Below the pieces are notes generated by a model that was not told the DNA's origin, ran no database searches, and saw only the letters and a list, made by a program, of their open reading frames with translations. A DNA stretch of 64,000 nt, taken from Siphonodentalium dalli. Its lineage: Eukaryota; Mollusca; Scaphopoda; Gadilida; Siphonodentaliidae. Position 1 is the first letter of the stretch; each line of letters starts with the position of its first letter. The position numbers were made by a program, and so were the translations under genes. Where the stretch lies: contig CP136061.1 in NCBI GenBank assembly GCA_032622095.1, positions 91,675,845-91,739,844 on the forward strand. Reading direction: 5' to 3'. Positions 11,640-23,128 of this stretch are shown here, piece after piece.

Positions 11640-11870
11640 AAACCGGGGGTCAGGGTGTTTCTAGGTGGTATTTGGGGCGGGCCACCCACCCATGCCGTCA
11701 AATCGGTCGAAATCCTTACCATTCTCGAAAATGGTCCATACACCATTTCACACCGTGCCCCCCCCCCCGGGGGTGATGGGTGGGGTTCGGGTGTTTCTAT
11801 GTGGTATTTGGGGCGGGCCACACATACATGCCGTCAAATCGGTCGAAATCCTTACCGTTCTCTCATGAAA
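11640..11870 (-). repeat. Inverted GC-rich repeat, two copies
   Basis: TATTTGGGGCGGGCCAC, CATGCCGTCAAATCGG and GAAATCCTTACC occur twice, about 135 bp apart, as the reverse complement of the 10,318-10,545 pair. A C12/G-type homopolymer lies between them at ~11,760. Confidence 0.82.
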
Positions 11871-11929
11871 GGGATGAGGCACGATTTAATGCTGCACCAG
11901 CGCAGCTCCGTCGTGAATGGGATTTACTG

Positions 11930-12905
11930 TCGGGTAGGTATGTGATTATGTGGAACTATAGCGACAGCCGCTAACAATTCTAATTATACGGAATTTCCTT
12001 CAAAATTGGGTAATTTGCAAATTATTTGCCATTCCCCAGGATATCTGTGGGTGGTCAACCGACGGCAACTGGTCCGGGTTTTCGGTAAGGCGGGTAGAAA
12101 TGGTGATTATGTGGCCATATAGCGACAGCTTCTGCCACTAAATGTTCAAACTATACGAAATTTCCTTCAAAATTGGTCGATTTCTTATTTGCCATCCCCC
12201 CAGAATATATGTGGGTGGTCAACCAACGGTCAACTGATTCGGGTTTTCGGTAAGGCGGGTAGAAATGGTGATTATGTGGCCATATAGCGACAGCTTGTGC
12301 CACTAAATGTTCAAACTATACGAAATTTCCTTCAAAATTGGTCGATTTCTTATTTGCCATCCCCCCAGGATATCTGTGGGTGGTCAATCGACGGTCAACT
12401 GGTCCGGGTTTTCGGTAAAGCGAGTAGAAATGGTGATTATGTTGCCATATAGCGACAGATTGTGCCACTAAATGTTCAAACTATACGAAATTTCCTTCAA
12501 AATTGGTCAATTTCTTATTTGCCATCCCCCCAGGATATATGTGGGTGGTAAACCGACGGTCAACTGGTCTGGGTTTTCGGTAAGGGGAGTAGAAATGGTG
12601 ATTATGTGGCCATATAGCGACAGCTTGTGTCACTAAATGTTCAAACTATACGAAATTTCCTTCAAAATTGGTCGATTTCTTATTTGCCACCCCCAGGATA
12701 TCTGTAGGTGGTCAGCCGACGGTCAACTGGTCCGGGTTTTCAGTAAGGTGTGTATAAATGGTGATTATGTGGTCATATAGCGACAGCTTGTGCCACTAAA
12801 TGTTTAAATTATACGAAATTTCCTTCAAAATTGGTCGATTTCTTCTTTGCCATCCCCCCAGGATATATGTGGGTGGTCAACAGACGGTCAACTGGGTCTA
12901 ATTAT
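11930..12905 (+). repeat. ~165 bp tandem satellite, 6 copies
   Basis: The anchor TGATTATGTGGCCATATAGC recurs at about 11,942, 12,103, 12,268, 12,433, 12,598 and 12,760, with periods of 160-166 bp. Each unit contains ACGAAATTTCCTTCAAAATT, TTATTTGCCATCCCCC and GGTCAACTGGTCCGGGTTTT. The first copy is the most diverged; the third to fifth are nearly identical, which suggests recent unequal exchange in the centre. Confidence 0.93.
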
Positions 12906-13395
12906 CACGAAGGCGGTAGGAATCATCATTATAATAGCGTATTGTGATGATATGATATGTTTTCTTTTCTTTAAAATACCATCGGATAGCAAATAGCGCA
13001 TATCGGTAGAATCGCTATTTGCCATCCGATGGCGAATAGACACTTCCCAAAATATACTCTAAGCACCAGTCTGATTAAAACCATGCATCACATTAAAACC
13101 ATTGTGCACAGTCGAAAATATGCGGGGACCATTTCATGCATGCATAAGCGGTAACTATGATGAGAGAGCTGGTATCAAATATCATAACACAGCAGGCACA
13201 CACCTAACAATTACTCTGACCCGTAACCCTGACATACATTCCGCAGACTGCTTGATATAATGACATGTTTTCATCCAATTTCGACAGTGAGAGATGCTGC
13301 AGTGTATGCATGTGACCTCTATTGACGTCATGGATATGCAGATGAGGTGGTGTAACGAATAACGATATAAAACCTTGTTAAACACCATACGTTTA
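12906..13395. other. Spacer, no gene seen
   Basis: Contains a short inverted pair around 12,978-13,035 (CCATCGGATAGC...GCTATTTGCCATCCGATGG) and AT-rich sequence. No coding motif seen. Confidence 0.4.
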
Positions 13396-13464
<69 letters not shown>

Positions 13465-13465
13465 C

Positions 13466-13492
<27 letters not shown>
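13396..13492. repeat. Long (TA)n microsatellite, interrupted once
   Basis: Nearly pure TA for ~65 bp, then TTAGC, then another ~26 bp of TA. Confidence 0.97.
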
Positions 13493-13496
<4 letters not shown>

Positions 13497-15417
13497 TTAT
13501 TTACACGATAATATATAGCACAGTAACACAATATCAAACAAACGTATATTATTGCACAGGAGAAGCATGACCTAGCTGGTCGTCTCCTTGCTGCACCTGA
13601 GTGATAGTTGCAAATGACCGGTTGGTGCCTACTTTGAATATTATATATGAGCATTTTAATCGAGTCTGGGTTGAATGTGAACAATGAAGTCCTATACTAG
13701 AGCTGTAGGACAAGTTCAAGAGATTGTAACAGAACTAGCGGGATGGTTACGACAGTTATTATCATATTCAATTACGTGCATGTGACACTTTACTATCTAA
13801 TATGTTCAGTGTGATACATTGAGTGCATAACAATAGAGTTCAAAGTAAAATGTTGTTCAGATGATTGAATCAACCTTGATATTGACTGGAAACATCTTGA
13901 TCATTAAATCGCATCCATTCATCATTTTCTAAAATCTTATATCCCAATAGAACTCGCCGGAGATACGAGATGCACGTGTATATATATATTCTTGATTGTT
14001 TCATACACACATCGGATGTTTCTCAAATAGCTCGGATTGGATTAGCCAAATATCACTGTAATGATAACTTTTAAATAGATTAACGGTATTTGTTCTTAAC
14101 AGCTTCGGTTTGTCCACCAGCATTATAGTAATTCAGATGGACACACCAGTACCACAGCAAATTGGCAGACACACTTAATTAGACATGACCCTACCTGTTG
14201 AGAAATCCGATCGCGACACCATATGGGTGATGTATTTATCTAAACAAAAAATTACACCGTGAACAAAAAAGCCATTAACTACTATATATAGGTGCAATAT
14301 GAGGCTTGGCACTAATATTTCAAACGTAGTAGCTTCTTTGAAACCTAAGCCAAAGTAAATAGACAATGTCATGGATGTTTATAAATATACGTTAACCCAT
14401 GTGGCCAGGGATTGTATGATGAATCCTGGGTCATTAGGGCTTTTTATGGGAGATAAGTGAAATCTACATAATTATATTTCATGACGCCATTATGGATTGT
14501 GGCTTCTGTCCGCCCGGTTCTCACTGTAAGCTTATGTTGTACAATGTGCCATCGATCCAACTAACTGCGTCAGCGACCTCCCCTTGTTATCGATATAGTT
14601 AAACTAATGCGAGTTTGTATCACTTTTGTGCGAAAAATTGAAATCACCTGAAAATCGGCATCGGTCGTTAAATAGATTAACCCTCTTTCTACGAGCATTA
14701 TATACGTTCCAGAAAACGAATTGAAGTCATACAAAAATACAACTTCGAGCACAGTGTGTATGGGCCCCGTTAGGAGCCCCGTTTAATCACAGTGCCATTT
14801 GTATTCTTCAAAATTATGGAAAATGTATATTGCGATACCTTAACATGAATTATTATAAACTTCGCGCACTACTTTTTCTTCGTTTTAGTCATGACAATTT
14901 CGCAGTGCCATCAACATTTCGGAGCGACCAGAACTCTAGATTTTCTCTCATCTAAATTGCAATCTAAAGCGGCCTAAATTAAATTGACCCCGCCACAAAC
15001 GAAACGATGTAAACATTTATCGAAAAATATCATAAACGACACACGTATTTTCAGCGCTATATATATATATATATTTACACACTAAGTGTTGTCATCACTA
15101 AATCCAGCATTCTGATTGGTCGGCGCCCACGTGGCTAGTTGCAGTTATTTCTCTGTGAATGCGCAACGCCTCATAACACCAAGCTAATAACACCATCGAT
15201 ACGTCATTAGGTTTGGAAAGACGAACGCGTAATGTTTTGGGCGCATTTGGACTCGCGCAGGACTGACTTAATACATCATCGGGTTTCAATTTGAAGAGAA
15301 ATTGTTCCTATTAACTTTTGCCAAGGGTGCTATTGGGTATTTTGGGCTGATCTTGTCACGATACACTTTTCGATTTAAATAAATTTACAAAAGTGGCTTT
15401 TTCGCTAAATGTATATA
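13493..15417. other. AT-rich gene-less stretch upstream of GST exons
   Basis: I searched all frames for the two expected N-terminal GST exons (the TYF...R.E.IR block and the FG.LPV...DG block) and found neither here. A short TA run occurs at 15,057-15,074. Nothing else can be supported. Confidence 0.4.
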
Positions 15418-15584
15418 AATATAAGGATTAACTGTCATGTGGACTATTTTTATGGAGATGTAACGGTGAGGTAAGTGGACATAACTTGTATGTAAAACCC
15501 TTCGGGTTTTACACAAGTTATGTCCACTTACCTCACCGTTACATCTCCATAAAAACAGTCCACATGGCAGTTAATCCTTATATA
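15418..15584. repeat. Long near-perfect hairpin (foldback element)
   Basis: Two ~80 bp arms meet at CCCTTCGGG (15,498-15,506). The outer ends are ATAAGGATTAACTG and its complement, with only a handful of mismatches. Such a structure is typical of a very short foldback transposon. It lies about 250 bp before the first visible GST exon. Confidence 0.88.
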
Positions 15585-15830
15585 TCGACGAATTTGCTCG
15601 TAAAGCTTCCGCATAGGTTTGTTTTGAGATTCATCTTAGAAAATTATGTTTACATCATTTTTGGGTTCGAACGGGCCATGGTGTCCTTTTAAAGTATGGA
15701 GATAGGTATTTCGTCTATTTATCAACATAATTATATGGTATCCACATCCACATATTGATGTTAAAATGAGAAATGTCTGTTATGGTTGAATTGAAATTGA
15801 ATTTAAAAGCCTATTCTATTAACATTGCAG

Positions 15831-15946
15831 GTCTGGCCGGAAAATCGGACGCCGAGGAGTTAATGGTTGAAGTAATAGGATACACTACAGAAGATTTAAT
15901 GCTTCTTCTACAACATGCGCATAGAGAGCCAGATGAGACCAAGAAG
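15831..15946 (+). CDS. GST exon (third coding exon type)
   Basis: Acceptor CATTGCAG before 15,831 and donor AAG|GTATGT after 15,946. Two bases complete a codon, then 38 codons follow (LAGKSDAEELM ... EPDETKK), ending in phase 0. Confidence 0.92.
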
Positions 15947-18900
15947 GTATGTTTCCCAAACAGTGAGAAACAACGTCTTTTAATGGTCAGAAAATTCGCG
16001 AAATAAATCCCATCGTTTCGAGTAATTTCGTTCCTGAGATTATGGAATGGTACATTCTTGCGGGAGATAATGTTTAACATGGTATCAGATGAATCCGTTG
16101 CGGGAGATAATGTTTAATATGGTATCAGATGAATCCGCTGGAATAGGTTTAGAAAGAATGATTTCAATTGATCAAATCTGCGTATGCATACCTACCCCAA
16201 ATTAACTGCTTGAATCATATAGTCCTAAAGAGCTCGGTGCTATGAGGCATCATATTGTTTGCCTGTATGCAACGGTTATCATCCAATTATATATTATGTA
16301 TATAGGAGATGGCTTAAGATAAGCAATATGCTCAGCGTCAAATCCTTTTATAACCAACATTCCATCACAATACCGTGAATTCTGTACAATAAATAACATA
16401 AAATATATTTATCCCACAGGGTTAAAATAAAGACAAACAATGGAATGCGGTTTTAGCTACCTGTTTAGCAAAACATAATTACAGGAAGCCGATACATGAA
16501 TAATAATAAAAACAATTAACAATTTTTGAGGCGCAATAACCGCCGCCATCAAAAACAAACCCCGAAAGGTGGGGGGGGGGGCAAAGACATCAACCCTGTG
16601 TGCTCTCCAACAACCACGAAAAATGGGAGGGAGGGAGGGTTTTCAAAAATTGGTGACCGTCTTCTTCGATCGATAAGTTGGAAAGAAAGTTGACACCGAC
16701 CGCGCCGCTCACCCCTACGTGTAAAAATATAGTTCTCCCCATTCCTGCTCAAGAGTTATCCCAATCGCTTCGTGGCCTAATTAACATTTTTCCCAAACTC
16801 TCGCGATTCATGATTATGTTGTCAATTTGTCCAAATACTTTGTCGCTTTATTTTATTTTGCTTACTTCTTTGGAATTCCATGCGGTATGGCGTATTGGTA
16901 GCGTAGTGATCTATCGGTGAAATATTTCGCTACCGAACATGTTTGCGTTTCTAAAAGTTTCTGGTTTAAATCTCCGCATCTGTTTAACCCTTTGGGATAA
17001 AATACGTCGCTCTTATACGACTATGTTTTAAACTAATTAGGTCGGGAGGTCATTTAAGACCTGGCGGCAATGTGATTGGTCGACCAATGTTTAATGTCTA
17101 TGGTTGGTACTGTCTATATGGTTTAGATATTAATAGACAATTTAAATTAGTCCAGATTCAATTTCTGAGATTTAAAGACATATTATGTACTTGTTCGTGA
17201 AATCATCAGTTAGTATCCAGGCGCTATGCCAACTGGAGGAATGTAGCATTCTACTAACATCACCGAAAATGTTAAGCAAATCGACCGTACCACTCCATAG
17301 AAAACATCGTCTGAATTACGCTCAATTGTAAATATTTACTACTCGATTCGGGCGCATCTATCGGCGATAAACTAACGAAATCGCTTTCGCCACCGAGAGG
17401 CAAATCGCTTTCGCCACCGAGAGGCACTGCATTCAATTCATATATAAGAATGATGGTGTGTGTTGTCAACTTGGATATAATATTTGTAAAAATTTCTACT
17501 TTGAACAAATGTTTTGTCCATTTATATTTGATCACCCTACCAGAGTGTTTTACACCACTTTAATTCCTCTAAAAATGATACCATTTTATTACATGAGTAT
17601 GTACAGGCCTCAACTGCTATGGGAGACCTAGGGTGAGATTGAAGTTCCGCGTTCAATTTGTAATGTTCACCCATTAGTCACCTCGATTATTATTTGTCTT
17701 CTGCAAATTAGGAGACGATAGCCAGCTGTGTGGAGTAGCATCACTAAATTCACCCTCTGTGGACCTCATTCTGCAAATCTCAGACACACTATTTCGAGGC
17801 TGGCTTGGTTAACCCTTTACCCAACAGAAGGGCCCTGTGCCAATGCATTCTCTTATATATGCGAGTCGACCATAGGTCGCCTCGCATATATAAGAGAATG
17901 CATTGGCTTAACACATTAAAAATTATAAAATTGTTAAAGAATGTAAGAAAAAATGGTAAAAAGTGTTAAATTTTTTTTTTTTTAGGCCAATGCATTCTCT
18001 TATATATGCGAGGCGACCTATGGTCGACTCGCATATATAAGAGAATGCATTGGCACAGGGCATAACTGTAACCATCACAATGTGGTCAATGAGCCGGTTC
18101 CAATGATATCCATATGTGTATGGTTCTATTGAGACAGACCGAAGATATTTTAGGCTGTTGAAGCTTTATTTGGCCGGTTTTGGCCGGTTTGTTGGGTAAA
18201 GGGTTAAAATGTTCTCTTATCTGTTCAATTAGTTTCTACTTGTGTAAAAAAAAAAATTATTGTATGTTCTCAATTTAGGCTGAGTTGCAAAAGACAGCTA
18301 AAGAGACCACGGTTCCTGCAATGGTTACAAATTTGTCGGCCATGATGGACGATGGGGGTTTCTGCGTATCGTCGGGCGTAAGTTACATTGTATTGCAATA
18401 TAATTTATTATAAATACATCCTTTGGATAATCATTTGATTTGTAAGTCGCTGTATATTATCGCTTGGCAATTTGTTTTATCCATCTCCATCAGCAACTTG
18501 GTCCGAGACCGTCGGCTCGTCGACTGTTTACCGGGTCACTAATAATTATCGATTGGGAAAAATAACAGATTTCTAAAATCGATATCTAATAACTCTGAAC
18601 TTTGATGGGTGGGTTCCACGACTTGAATCCAATATCCTTTACCCCAAACCCAAATAAGTAGTAATTGAGGGGGCGCTTAAACGGATTATGCATCTTTAAA
18701 GGCGCGCGCATTTGAGTGAACTCATGCGTTAGGTATCCTCGCAGATGCCTTAATTGTTATTTGAACAAAGCGAAGCCAGGAATTAATTATTCGTATATTG
18801 CATTAGTTTCGCATAATGAACGACAACATATAATTATTACGAATAGGGCACTACGTCACTAGAATGTGTGTTCTTTCAATTCGTTGTCATTTTTTCCTAT

Positions 18901-21234
18901 TTCCGTTGTTACTATTATGGTTTTGGATTTTCAACAAACCTCACAAATACAGTATACTCACTGAAACTCTTGTTGATTAAAATAAAACTCAACACTTGAG
19001 TGATAATTTGTTGAGCGGTTTGTTTAAAACTCTATTTAAAACACTATACATATATAATGGTAGTCATTTATAGATGTTTAATCTGCGTTTCAACATTAAT
19101 TTTGGATCTATAATGCATCATTGACATGGTATGTCGGAAATTCATAAGTTAATCGCATCATTACATAGTAAACATTTTGAGGCCGGGGTTCTAATTGCGT
19201 GGATCACAAACAGTCCAGATATTTGGACTATATAAATCAGATATATCACAGAATATTTAATACTATATCTGGAATTTCATAAATTTCCCTATATTTCCTA
19301 AATATGATTCGGTCGCTGGTTCTGGATATATCATTCAGTTCAGTTTCGAGAATTGAGTTAAAATTTTACTCAACTCCTTCAGTAAAAATAGTTTACTCAG
19401 GGTTGTTTGGGCCATAACTGTGCAGCTGTTTAGTACATGTTGAGCAAATTCTTACTCAATGAGTGTAGTACAGTAATGCCCAATGTAATTGACCACTTAA
19501 TCACAGCAGAATTGTGGGTAATTTTTCAGGATTTAGTCGGAAATATGGCTTGTTGCCATTCATCGGAAAGCTCTCTCCGAGAGCTTTCCGATGAATGACA
19601 ACAAGCATATTTCCGACTAAATCCTGAAAAATTACCCATACTTCTGCTGTGGGTAAGTGGTCAATTACTTTGGGCATTACTGTAATAAGTTTGAGATTGT
19701 GTCTCAGCTCCTCAATGTTGGAGATGACTCTGAGATTATGTCATTAAATATTGATCCTTCATGTGGCCTTACTTTTTATCTATTAGTGCAATCATATCAT
19801 TCGTCGTCGTGAAACACGAGAATCATGCGAAACTCAAAGCGCTAAGCTGTGACCTGATAAGTACACAATAATTACGGCACGCAGATCCATAATCCGCTCA
19901 AATGTACTGCGAGATTGTGTCACAAACGCATTCGTAATCGTCAATTCTGTGAAAAACTATTTGGATTATGCGAAAAAAAAATACGACTACAAATAGCTGT
20001 ATTCGTAACAAATATCTGCTGTCGTTAATTGTGCAAAATGTGTCTAGCATGTTATATTCGATGTCGTTTGTTTAATTTCAATGTTCCCGTTAGCGTTCCC
20101 ATGCCGGAATGGGCTGTCGCGTTGCATGTTAAATTAATGGCTTAATTATTGTCCGCAATATCATTATATTGAAATTGTTTAACACATTGTACTGTTTCGT
20201 TTTTTGTCCAGATCACGTGGGCCGATTTCAGGGTGTACGACCTTATTGGCACAATAATCAGAAACGGCTTTGGCGATGAGCTACTCGAGAAGTTGCCAAA
20301 GTTGAAGAAGCAGAAGGAGAAGGTACCATTTAAACACATTAAGATCGTGTCCACGCACTCAAAAAATTGTCTGATAAAGTTATTGCATGAATGCCGATAC
20401 AGCAAGGTATGATGTGCTAGAAAAGAAACTATGCGAAAAGTAAATTATGTGTAGTTCCACATGTAATGTGTATTCCCTGATTAAAAACGATATTGAGAAG
20501 TACACAAAGAACATACAGTATATACAGAAGAATGAGAATGCAACAGCATACATATGTATAATATATACACGAACTTCCTGGTGCATATACGCCAAACTAT
20601 CACTGTAGCAATATCACCACCTTCGTCGTCATCACCGTCATCACTGGCAGACTTATCATCATCGTCGTCATATAGGTCTTCGTCGTCACCCTCGTTGTCT
20701 TCGTTGTCGTCATCAGCATTTTAGTCATCGTTATCATCGTAACCTGAACCATCAACAAAAAAACAAACAGATTACACTATATTCGTTAGTGTACTGTTTA
20801 ACCCTACATATGATAAATACATTATCCCAGTCACTTAAACAGTCTACATCGGAATGGTCTATTATCGATTTGGAGGGTTGTTAAAGTGATGAAAGCAGAC
20901 GACAGATAAATAGAAGTGCAGAATGAGCCCTATTTATTGAGGAAATGTTTAGATAACAAGTCCAACAAACGACCTAATTATTATCTGAACATGTCCTATG
21001 AGATAAGTATACATCAATGATGCTTTAAAGTTTAATGTATAAATGGTTAGCAGCCGCCATGCTACCGAAATATGCATCTATTTGATCACCCTACCTCAGT
21101 GTTCCACATCACTTTAAATGTTTGTTGGTTGTACTGGTACTATGCTAAAGACTAAATGTAAATGTATTTTACAGGTTGAAGCGGACCCGAAAGCCAAGAA
21201 GTATTTGGATAGCCGTCCAGAATCTCAAATATGA
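15831..21234 (+). CDS. Sigma-class GST, 3' part (last four exons)
   Basis: Exons 15,831-15,946, 18,279-18,377, 20,212-20,322 and 21,175-21,234 splice by GT-AG into an open frame ending in TGA. They encode the all-helical C-terminal domain of a cytosolic sigma-class (prostaglandin D synthase / S-crystallin type) GST. Landmarks include an LAGKSDAEE start, HREPDETKKAELQ across an exon joint, GGFCVSSGITWADF and PKAKKYLDSRPES near the end. GSTs conjugate glutathione to electrophiles; this domain forms the hydrophobic substrate pocket. The N-terminal thioredoxin-like exons are not visible upstream within 15.8 kb. The first exon begins in phase 2 (GT completing a Gly codon), exactly what the exon at 57,996-58,088 would supply, so both belong to one gene family with six coding exons and about 203 codons. 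Confidence 0.9.
15947..16879. other. GST intron, first part, no gene
   Basis: Contains a 40 bp direct duplication at 16,058-16,137 (TTGCGGGAGATAATGTTTAA twice), a G10 run at 16,568-16,579 and (GGGA)n near 16,627. No coding motif found. Confidence 0.5.
16880..16985 (+). repeat. Possible tRNA-derived SINE head
   Basis: TGGCGTATTGGTAGCG at ~16,887 resembles a Pol III A box, and TGGTTTAAATCTCC at ~16,962 resembles a degenerate B box. Their spacing (~75 bp) is longer than in a plain tRNA and no full cloverleaf is evident, so a decayed SINE is more likely than a tRNA gene. Confidence 0.3.
16986..17808. other. GST intron, middle part, no gene
   Basis: A 24 bp duplication (AATCGCTTTCGCCACCGAGA twice) lies at 17,379-17,426. 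Nothing else recognised. Confidence 0.4.
17809..18207. mobile_element. piggyBac-type MITE (TTAA ends) hosting a nested element
   Basis: TTAACCCTTTACCCAACA at 17,809-17,826 is the exact reverse complement of 18,190-18,207. TTAA at both outer edges and a TTAACCCTTT start are hallmarks of piggyBac-type termini. There is no transposase frame, so it is non-autonomous. It lies in the GST intron and contains the double-hairpin element at 17,832-18,061. Confidence 0.75.
17832..18061. mobile_element. Double-hairpin foldback element, copy 1
   Basis: The outer ends GCCCTGTGCC and GGCACAGGGC are inverted. Each end is itself a near-perfect hairpin: 17,839-17,907 and 17,986-18,054 both have arms CCAATGCATTCTCTTATATA + TGCGAG around an ~14-base loop containing GTCGACC or GGTCG. 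The ~78 bp spacer is AT-rich (AAATTATAAAATTGTTAAAG). A second copy is at 56,104-56,473. Confidence 0.85.
18279..18377 (+). CDS. GST exon (fourth coding exon type)
   Basis: Acceptor CAATTTAG and donor GGC|GTAAGT; 33 codons (AELQKTAKETTVPAM ... GGFCVSSG), phase 0 at both ends. Confidence 0.92.
18378..19468. other. GST intron with a MITE fragment
   Basis: At 18,575-18,690 there is a diverged fragment of one end of the element at 22,152-22,640 (ATATCTAATAACTCTGA, GGGTTCC.CGACT.GAAT). A YACTCA-rich stretch covers 18,950-19,470. No coding motif. Confidence 0.5.
19469..19684. mobile_element. 216 bp full-length palindromic MITE
   Basis: TACAGTAATGCCCAA at the left edge is inverted at the right edge (TTGGGCATTACTGTA). 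The whole element folds into one ~105 bp stem meeting at GCTCTCTCCGAGAGC near 19,576. TA at both outer edges fits a TA target duplication of the Tc1/mariner type. It sits in the GST intron. Confidence 0.87.
19685..20211. other. GST intron end, no gene
   Basis: Nothing recognised except the polypyrimidine tract and acceptor TTTTTGTCCAG at the end. Confidence 0.4.
20212..20322 (+). CDS. GST exon (fifth coding exon type)
   Basis: Acceptor GTCCAG, donor AAG|GTACCA; 37 codons (ITWADFRVYDLIG ... LKKQKEK). ITWADF with its Asp is the conserved N-capping/hydrophobic staple region of the GST C-terminal domain. Confidence 0.92.
20323..21174. other. GST last intron with degenerate trinucleotide repeat
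   Basis: Imperfect (TCG/TCA)n runs occupy 20,597-20,735. No gene seen. Confidence 0.6.
21175..21234 (+). CDS. GST last exon with stop
   Basis: Acceptor TTTTACAG; 19 codons (VEADPKAKKYLDSRPESQI) and TGA at 21,232-21,234. VxxxPxxxxYLxxRP is the usual end of sigma-class GSTs. Confidence 0.92.
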   Translation, partial: VEADPKAKKYLDSRPESQI

Positions 21235-21607
21235 ATCAGCAACAAGACATGCTACCGTCCCCATGGATGCTGGACTGTTTCCTACCGACTGTTGTCCGAG
21301 ATGGCAGCACTTGACTCATACTTATATTGAAATAATTGCCAGAATATTTTAGAAGTACATCTACTGAGGAAAATCGTGGCGTGAATCTCTACTCTGGCTA
21401 ACGTAGAGATCATATTCAACTGGTACAAAACATGGGAACGTTTGGATGTTCTGACCCCTTCTGACATGGAACTTTATAACATTGAACAAAGACGGCAGGG
21501 AATATATTATTTTGTTTATATTTGTTCCTCGATAATGGCGCAAAGCAAAATCGCCCACAAAGTCTCTTAACTATTTAATCTTGACATGAGACCTCCGCCT
21601 ACTGATG

Positions 21608-21613
21608 AATAAA
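21608..21613 (+). promoter_or_regulatory. Candidate poly(A) signal of the GST gene
   Basis: AATAAA lies 374 bp after the stop codon. It is the first clear hexamer in the probable 3' UTR; a weaker one occurs near 22,039. Confidence 0.4.
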
Positions 21614-22151
21614 CTATTAAGCAACAGGTATTAACACAAAAATATATTCCCCGCGTTACCATTTGAACTGTATAGGTTCCCTGTCAAACTTCAAATGGTT
21701 CAGAGGTTTTGTACTGGTGCGTGGAATATGATATCTACGGGCCTTAGCCAGAGTAGAGATTCATCACATGATATAGTACTGAGGATGCGTTCACACTCTG
21801 GCATATTTCAATGTTACGGGTAATTCGTAGAGGGTATGGCAGGATATGAACGACAAGCCACAATTAATACCCGCTAAGTAAAATGTGTGTAATTCCTTCT
21901 GCCGGTATACATCTGACATTTTCCCGAACTCAGGCTTCACAGTTCGTACAAGAATCAACCGTGGAGGAACTCGTGGTATTCATCTACTCATTGATAACAC
22001 AATCGAAGATACACATGTACAAATCCAAATGTTAGCAATAATAAATGTGTAATCGATAGCTGTATGTCATGCGTTTATGGAAATATTTCCAGAAAATGTT
22101 GCCAGCTGTGTGAACGTATACCGAAAGTTAACAGGTCAGGCACATCCTATA
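21614..22151. other. Downstream of GST, no gene
   Basis: AT-rich sequence with no recognised repeat or coding motif. Confidence 0.4.
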
Positions 22152-22640
22152 TTTAAAGGTACTCAATCCGATAAAACTCCTCTCAATTACTATTTCAATG
22201 GCTTTGGGGGTCAAAAATATTTGATTCGAGTCGAGGAAGTCACACATCAAAGCTCAGATTTGTTAGATATCGATTTTAGAAATCTATTATTTTTCATTAT
22301 CGGGAATACTTTCTGGCCCATAACTCAGTCAAAATTGCGTTATTATTACCTCTTGATTTTAGAGTTATCCATCCTTGTCTGTTTGAATTGTGTTTTGGTG
22401 TACACATCTCGCGCAGGTTACGAAACTGACGGCAATTATTAGTACTCATCTCGAGAAACTACCAAATTTCAAAATTCAATATCTAATAACTCTGAGCTTT
22501 GTTTGATGGGTTCCTCGACTCGAATAAAATATTTTTTACCCCCAAAACCAAAGAAATAGTAATATAAGACCCTCTGATCGGATTGTTGTTGTTGGAATCT
22601 GTTGAGATGGGGACCCTCTGTTCGGATTGAGTACCTTTAA
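22152..22640. mobile_element. ~490 bp MITE with TTAA-adjacent inverted ends
   Basis: TTTAAAGGTACTCAATCCG on the left is inverted on the right (CGGATTGAGTACCTTTAA). Homology continues inward: GGTCAAAAATATTTGATTCG pairs with CGAATAAAATATTTTTTACC. The 121-codon open frame inside has no family features and follows the repeat. Relatives: a fragment at 18,575-18,690. Confidence 0.82.
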
Positions 22641-23122
22641 TTGTATTAGTTAAATAAAGATAATGTCGTTTTGTGAAATCGATCAAATGTGGAAAACTCT
22701 AAAACACTTTTCATAAAAATGAATACAAATCAGTGTAGCATTAATTCAGTACCATGTTTATTTTTAGTGATGAAATAACATCATTAACATGTCTTGATCC
22801 ATGCAAATGTATCAATGATATCACATGACACGGAAGACTAGTTGGTCTAAACAGTGTTATAGAGAATTGATGGCATCGTCATGTTAATGTGATTTAGAAA
22901 GGCATATTTGTGCCATTATTAAATAAAATAGACTGCAAAGTTGCAAAACGAATTTTGTCAGGACATGGTTTATTTACTGCCATATTATTAAGAGTGCTTG
23001 CTTTTGCACTGTCAAATTCAACTGTAATATGTGAACTATGGATGTGCCTGATTTTTTGAATGTTCAAATTAGCCGATGAACACACATTTGTCGCGCGCCC
23101 GGGATACACATATGTCAATACA
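22641..23122. other. Left flank of the palindromic element
   Basis: AT-rich sequence with no feature recognised. Confidence 0.4.
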
Positions 23123-23128
23123 TGTATC
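23123..23128 (+). repeat. Left 6 bp target-site duplication TGTATC
   Basis: Identical to 32,146-32,151 in direct orientation, exactly where the inverted-repeat homology of the 9 kb element stops. Confidence 0.85.

Noticed and set aside
16880-16985. tRNA gene
   Set aside because: A-box-like and B-box-like motifs exist, but spacing and stems do not make a cloverleaf; at most a SINE relic.
22077-22442. 121-codon frame with hydrophobic C-terminus
   Set aside because: It runs across the left half of an inverted-repeat MITE and has no family features.
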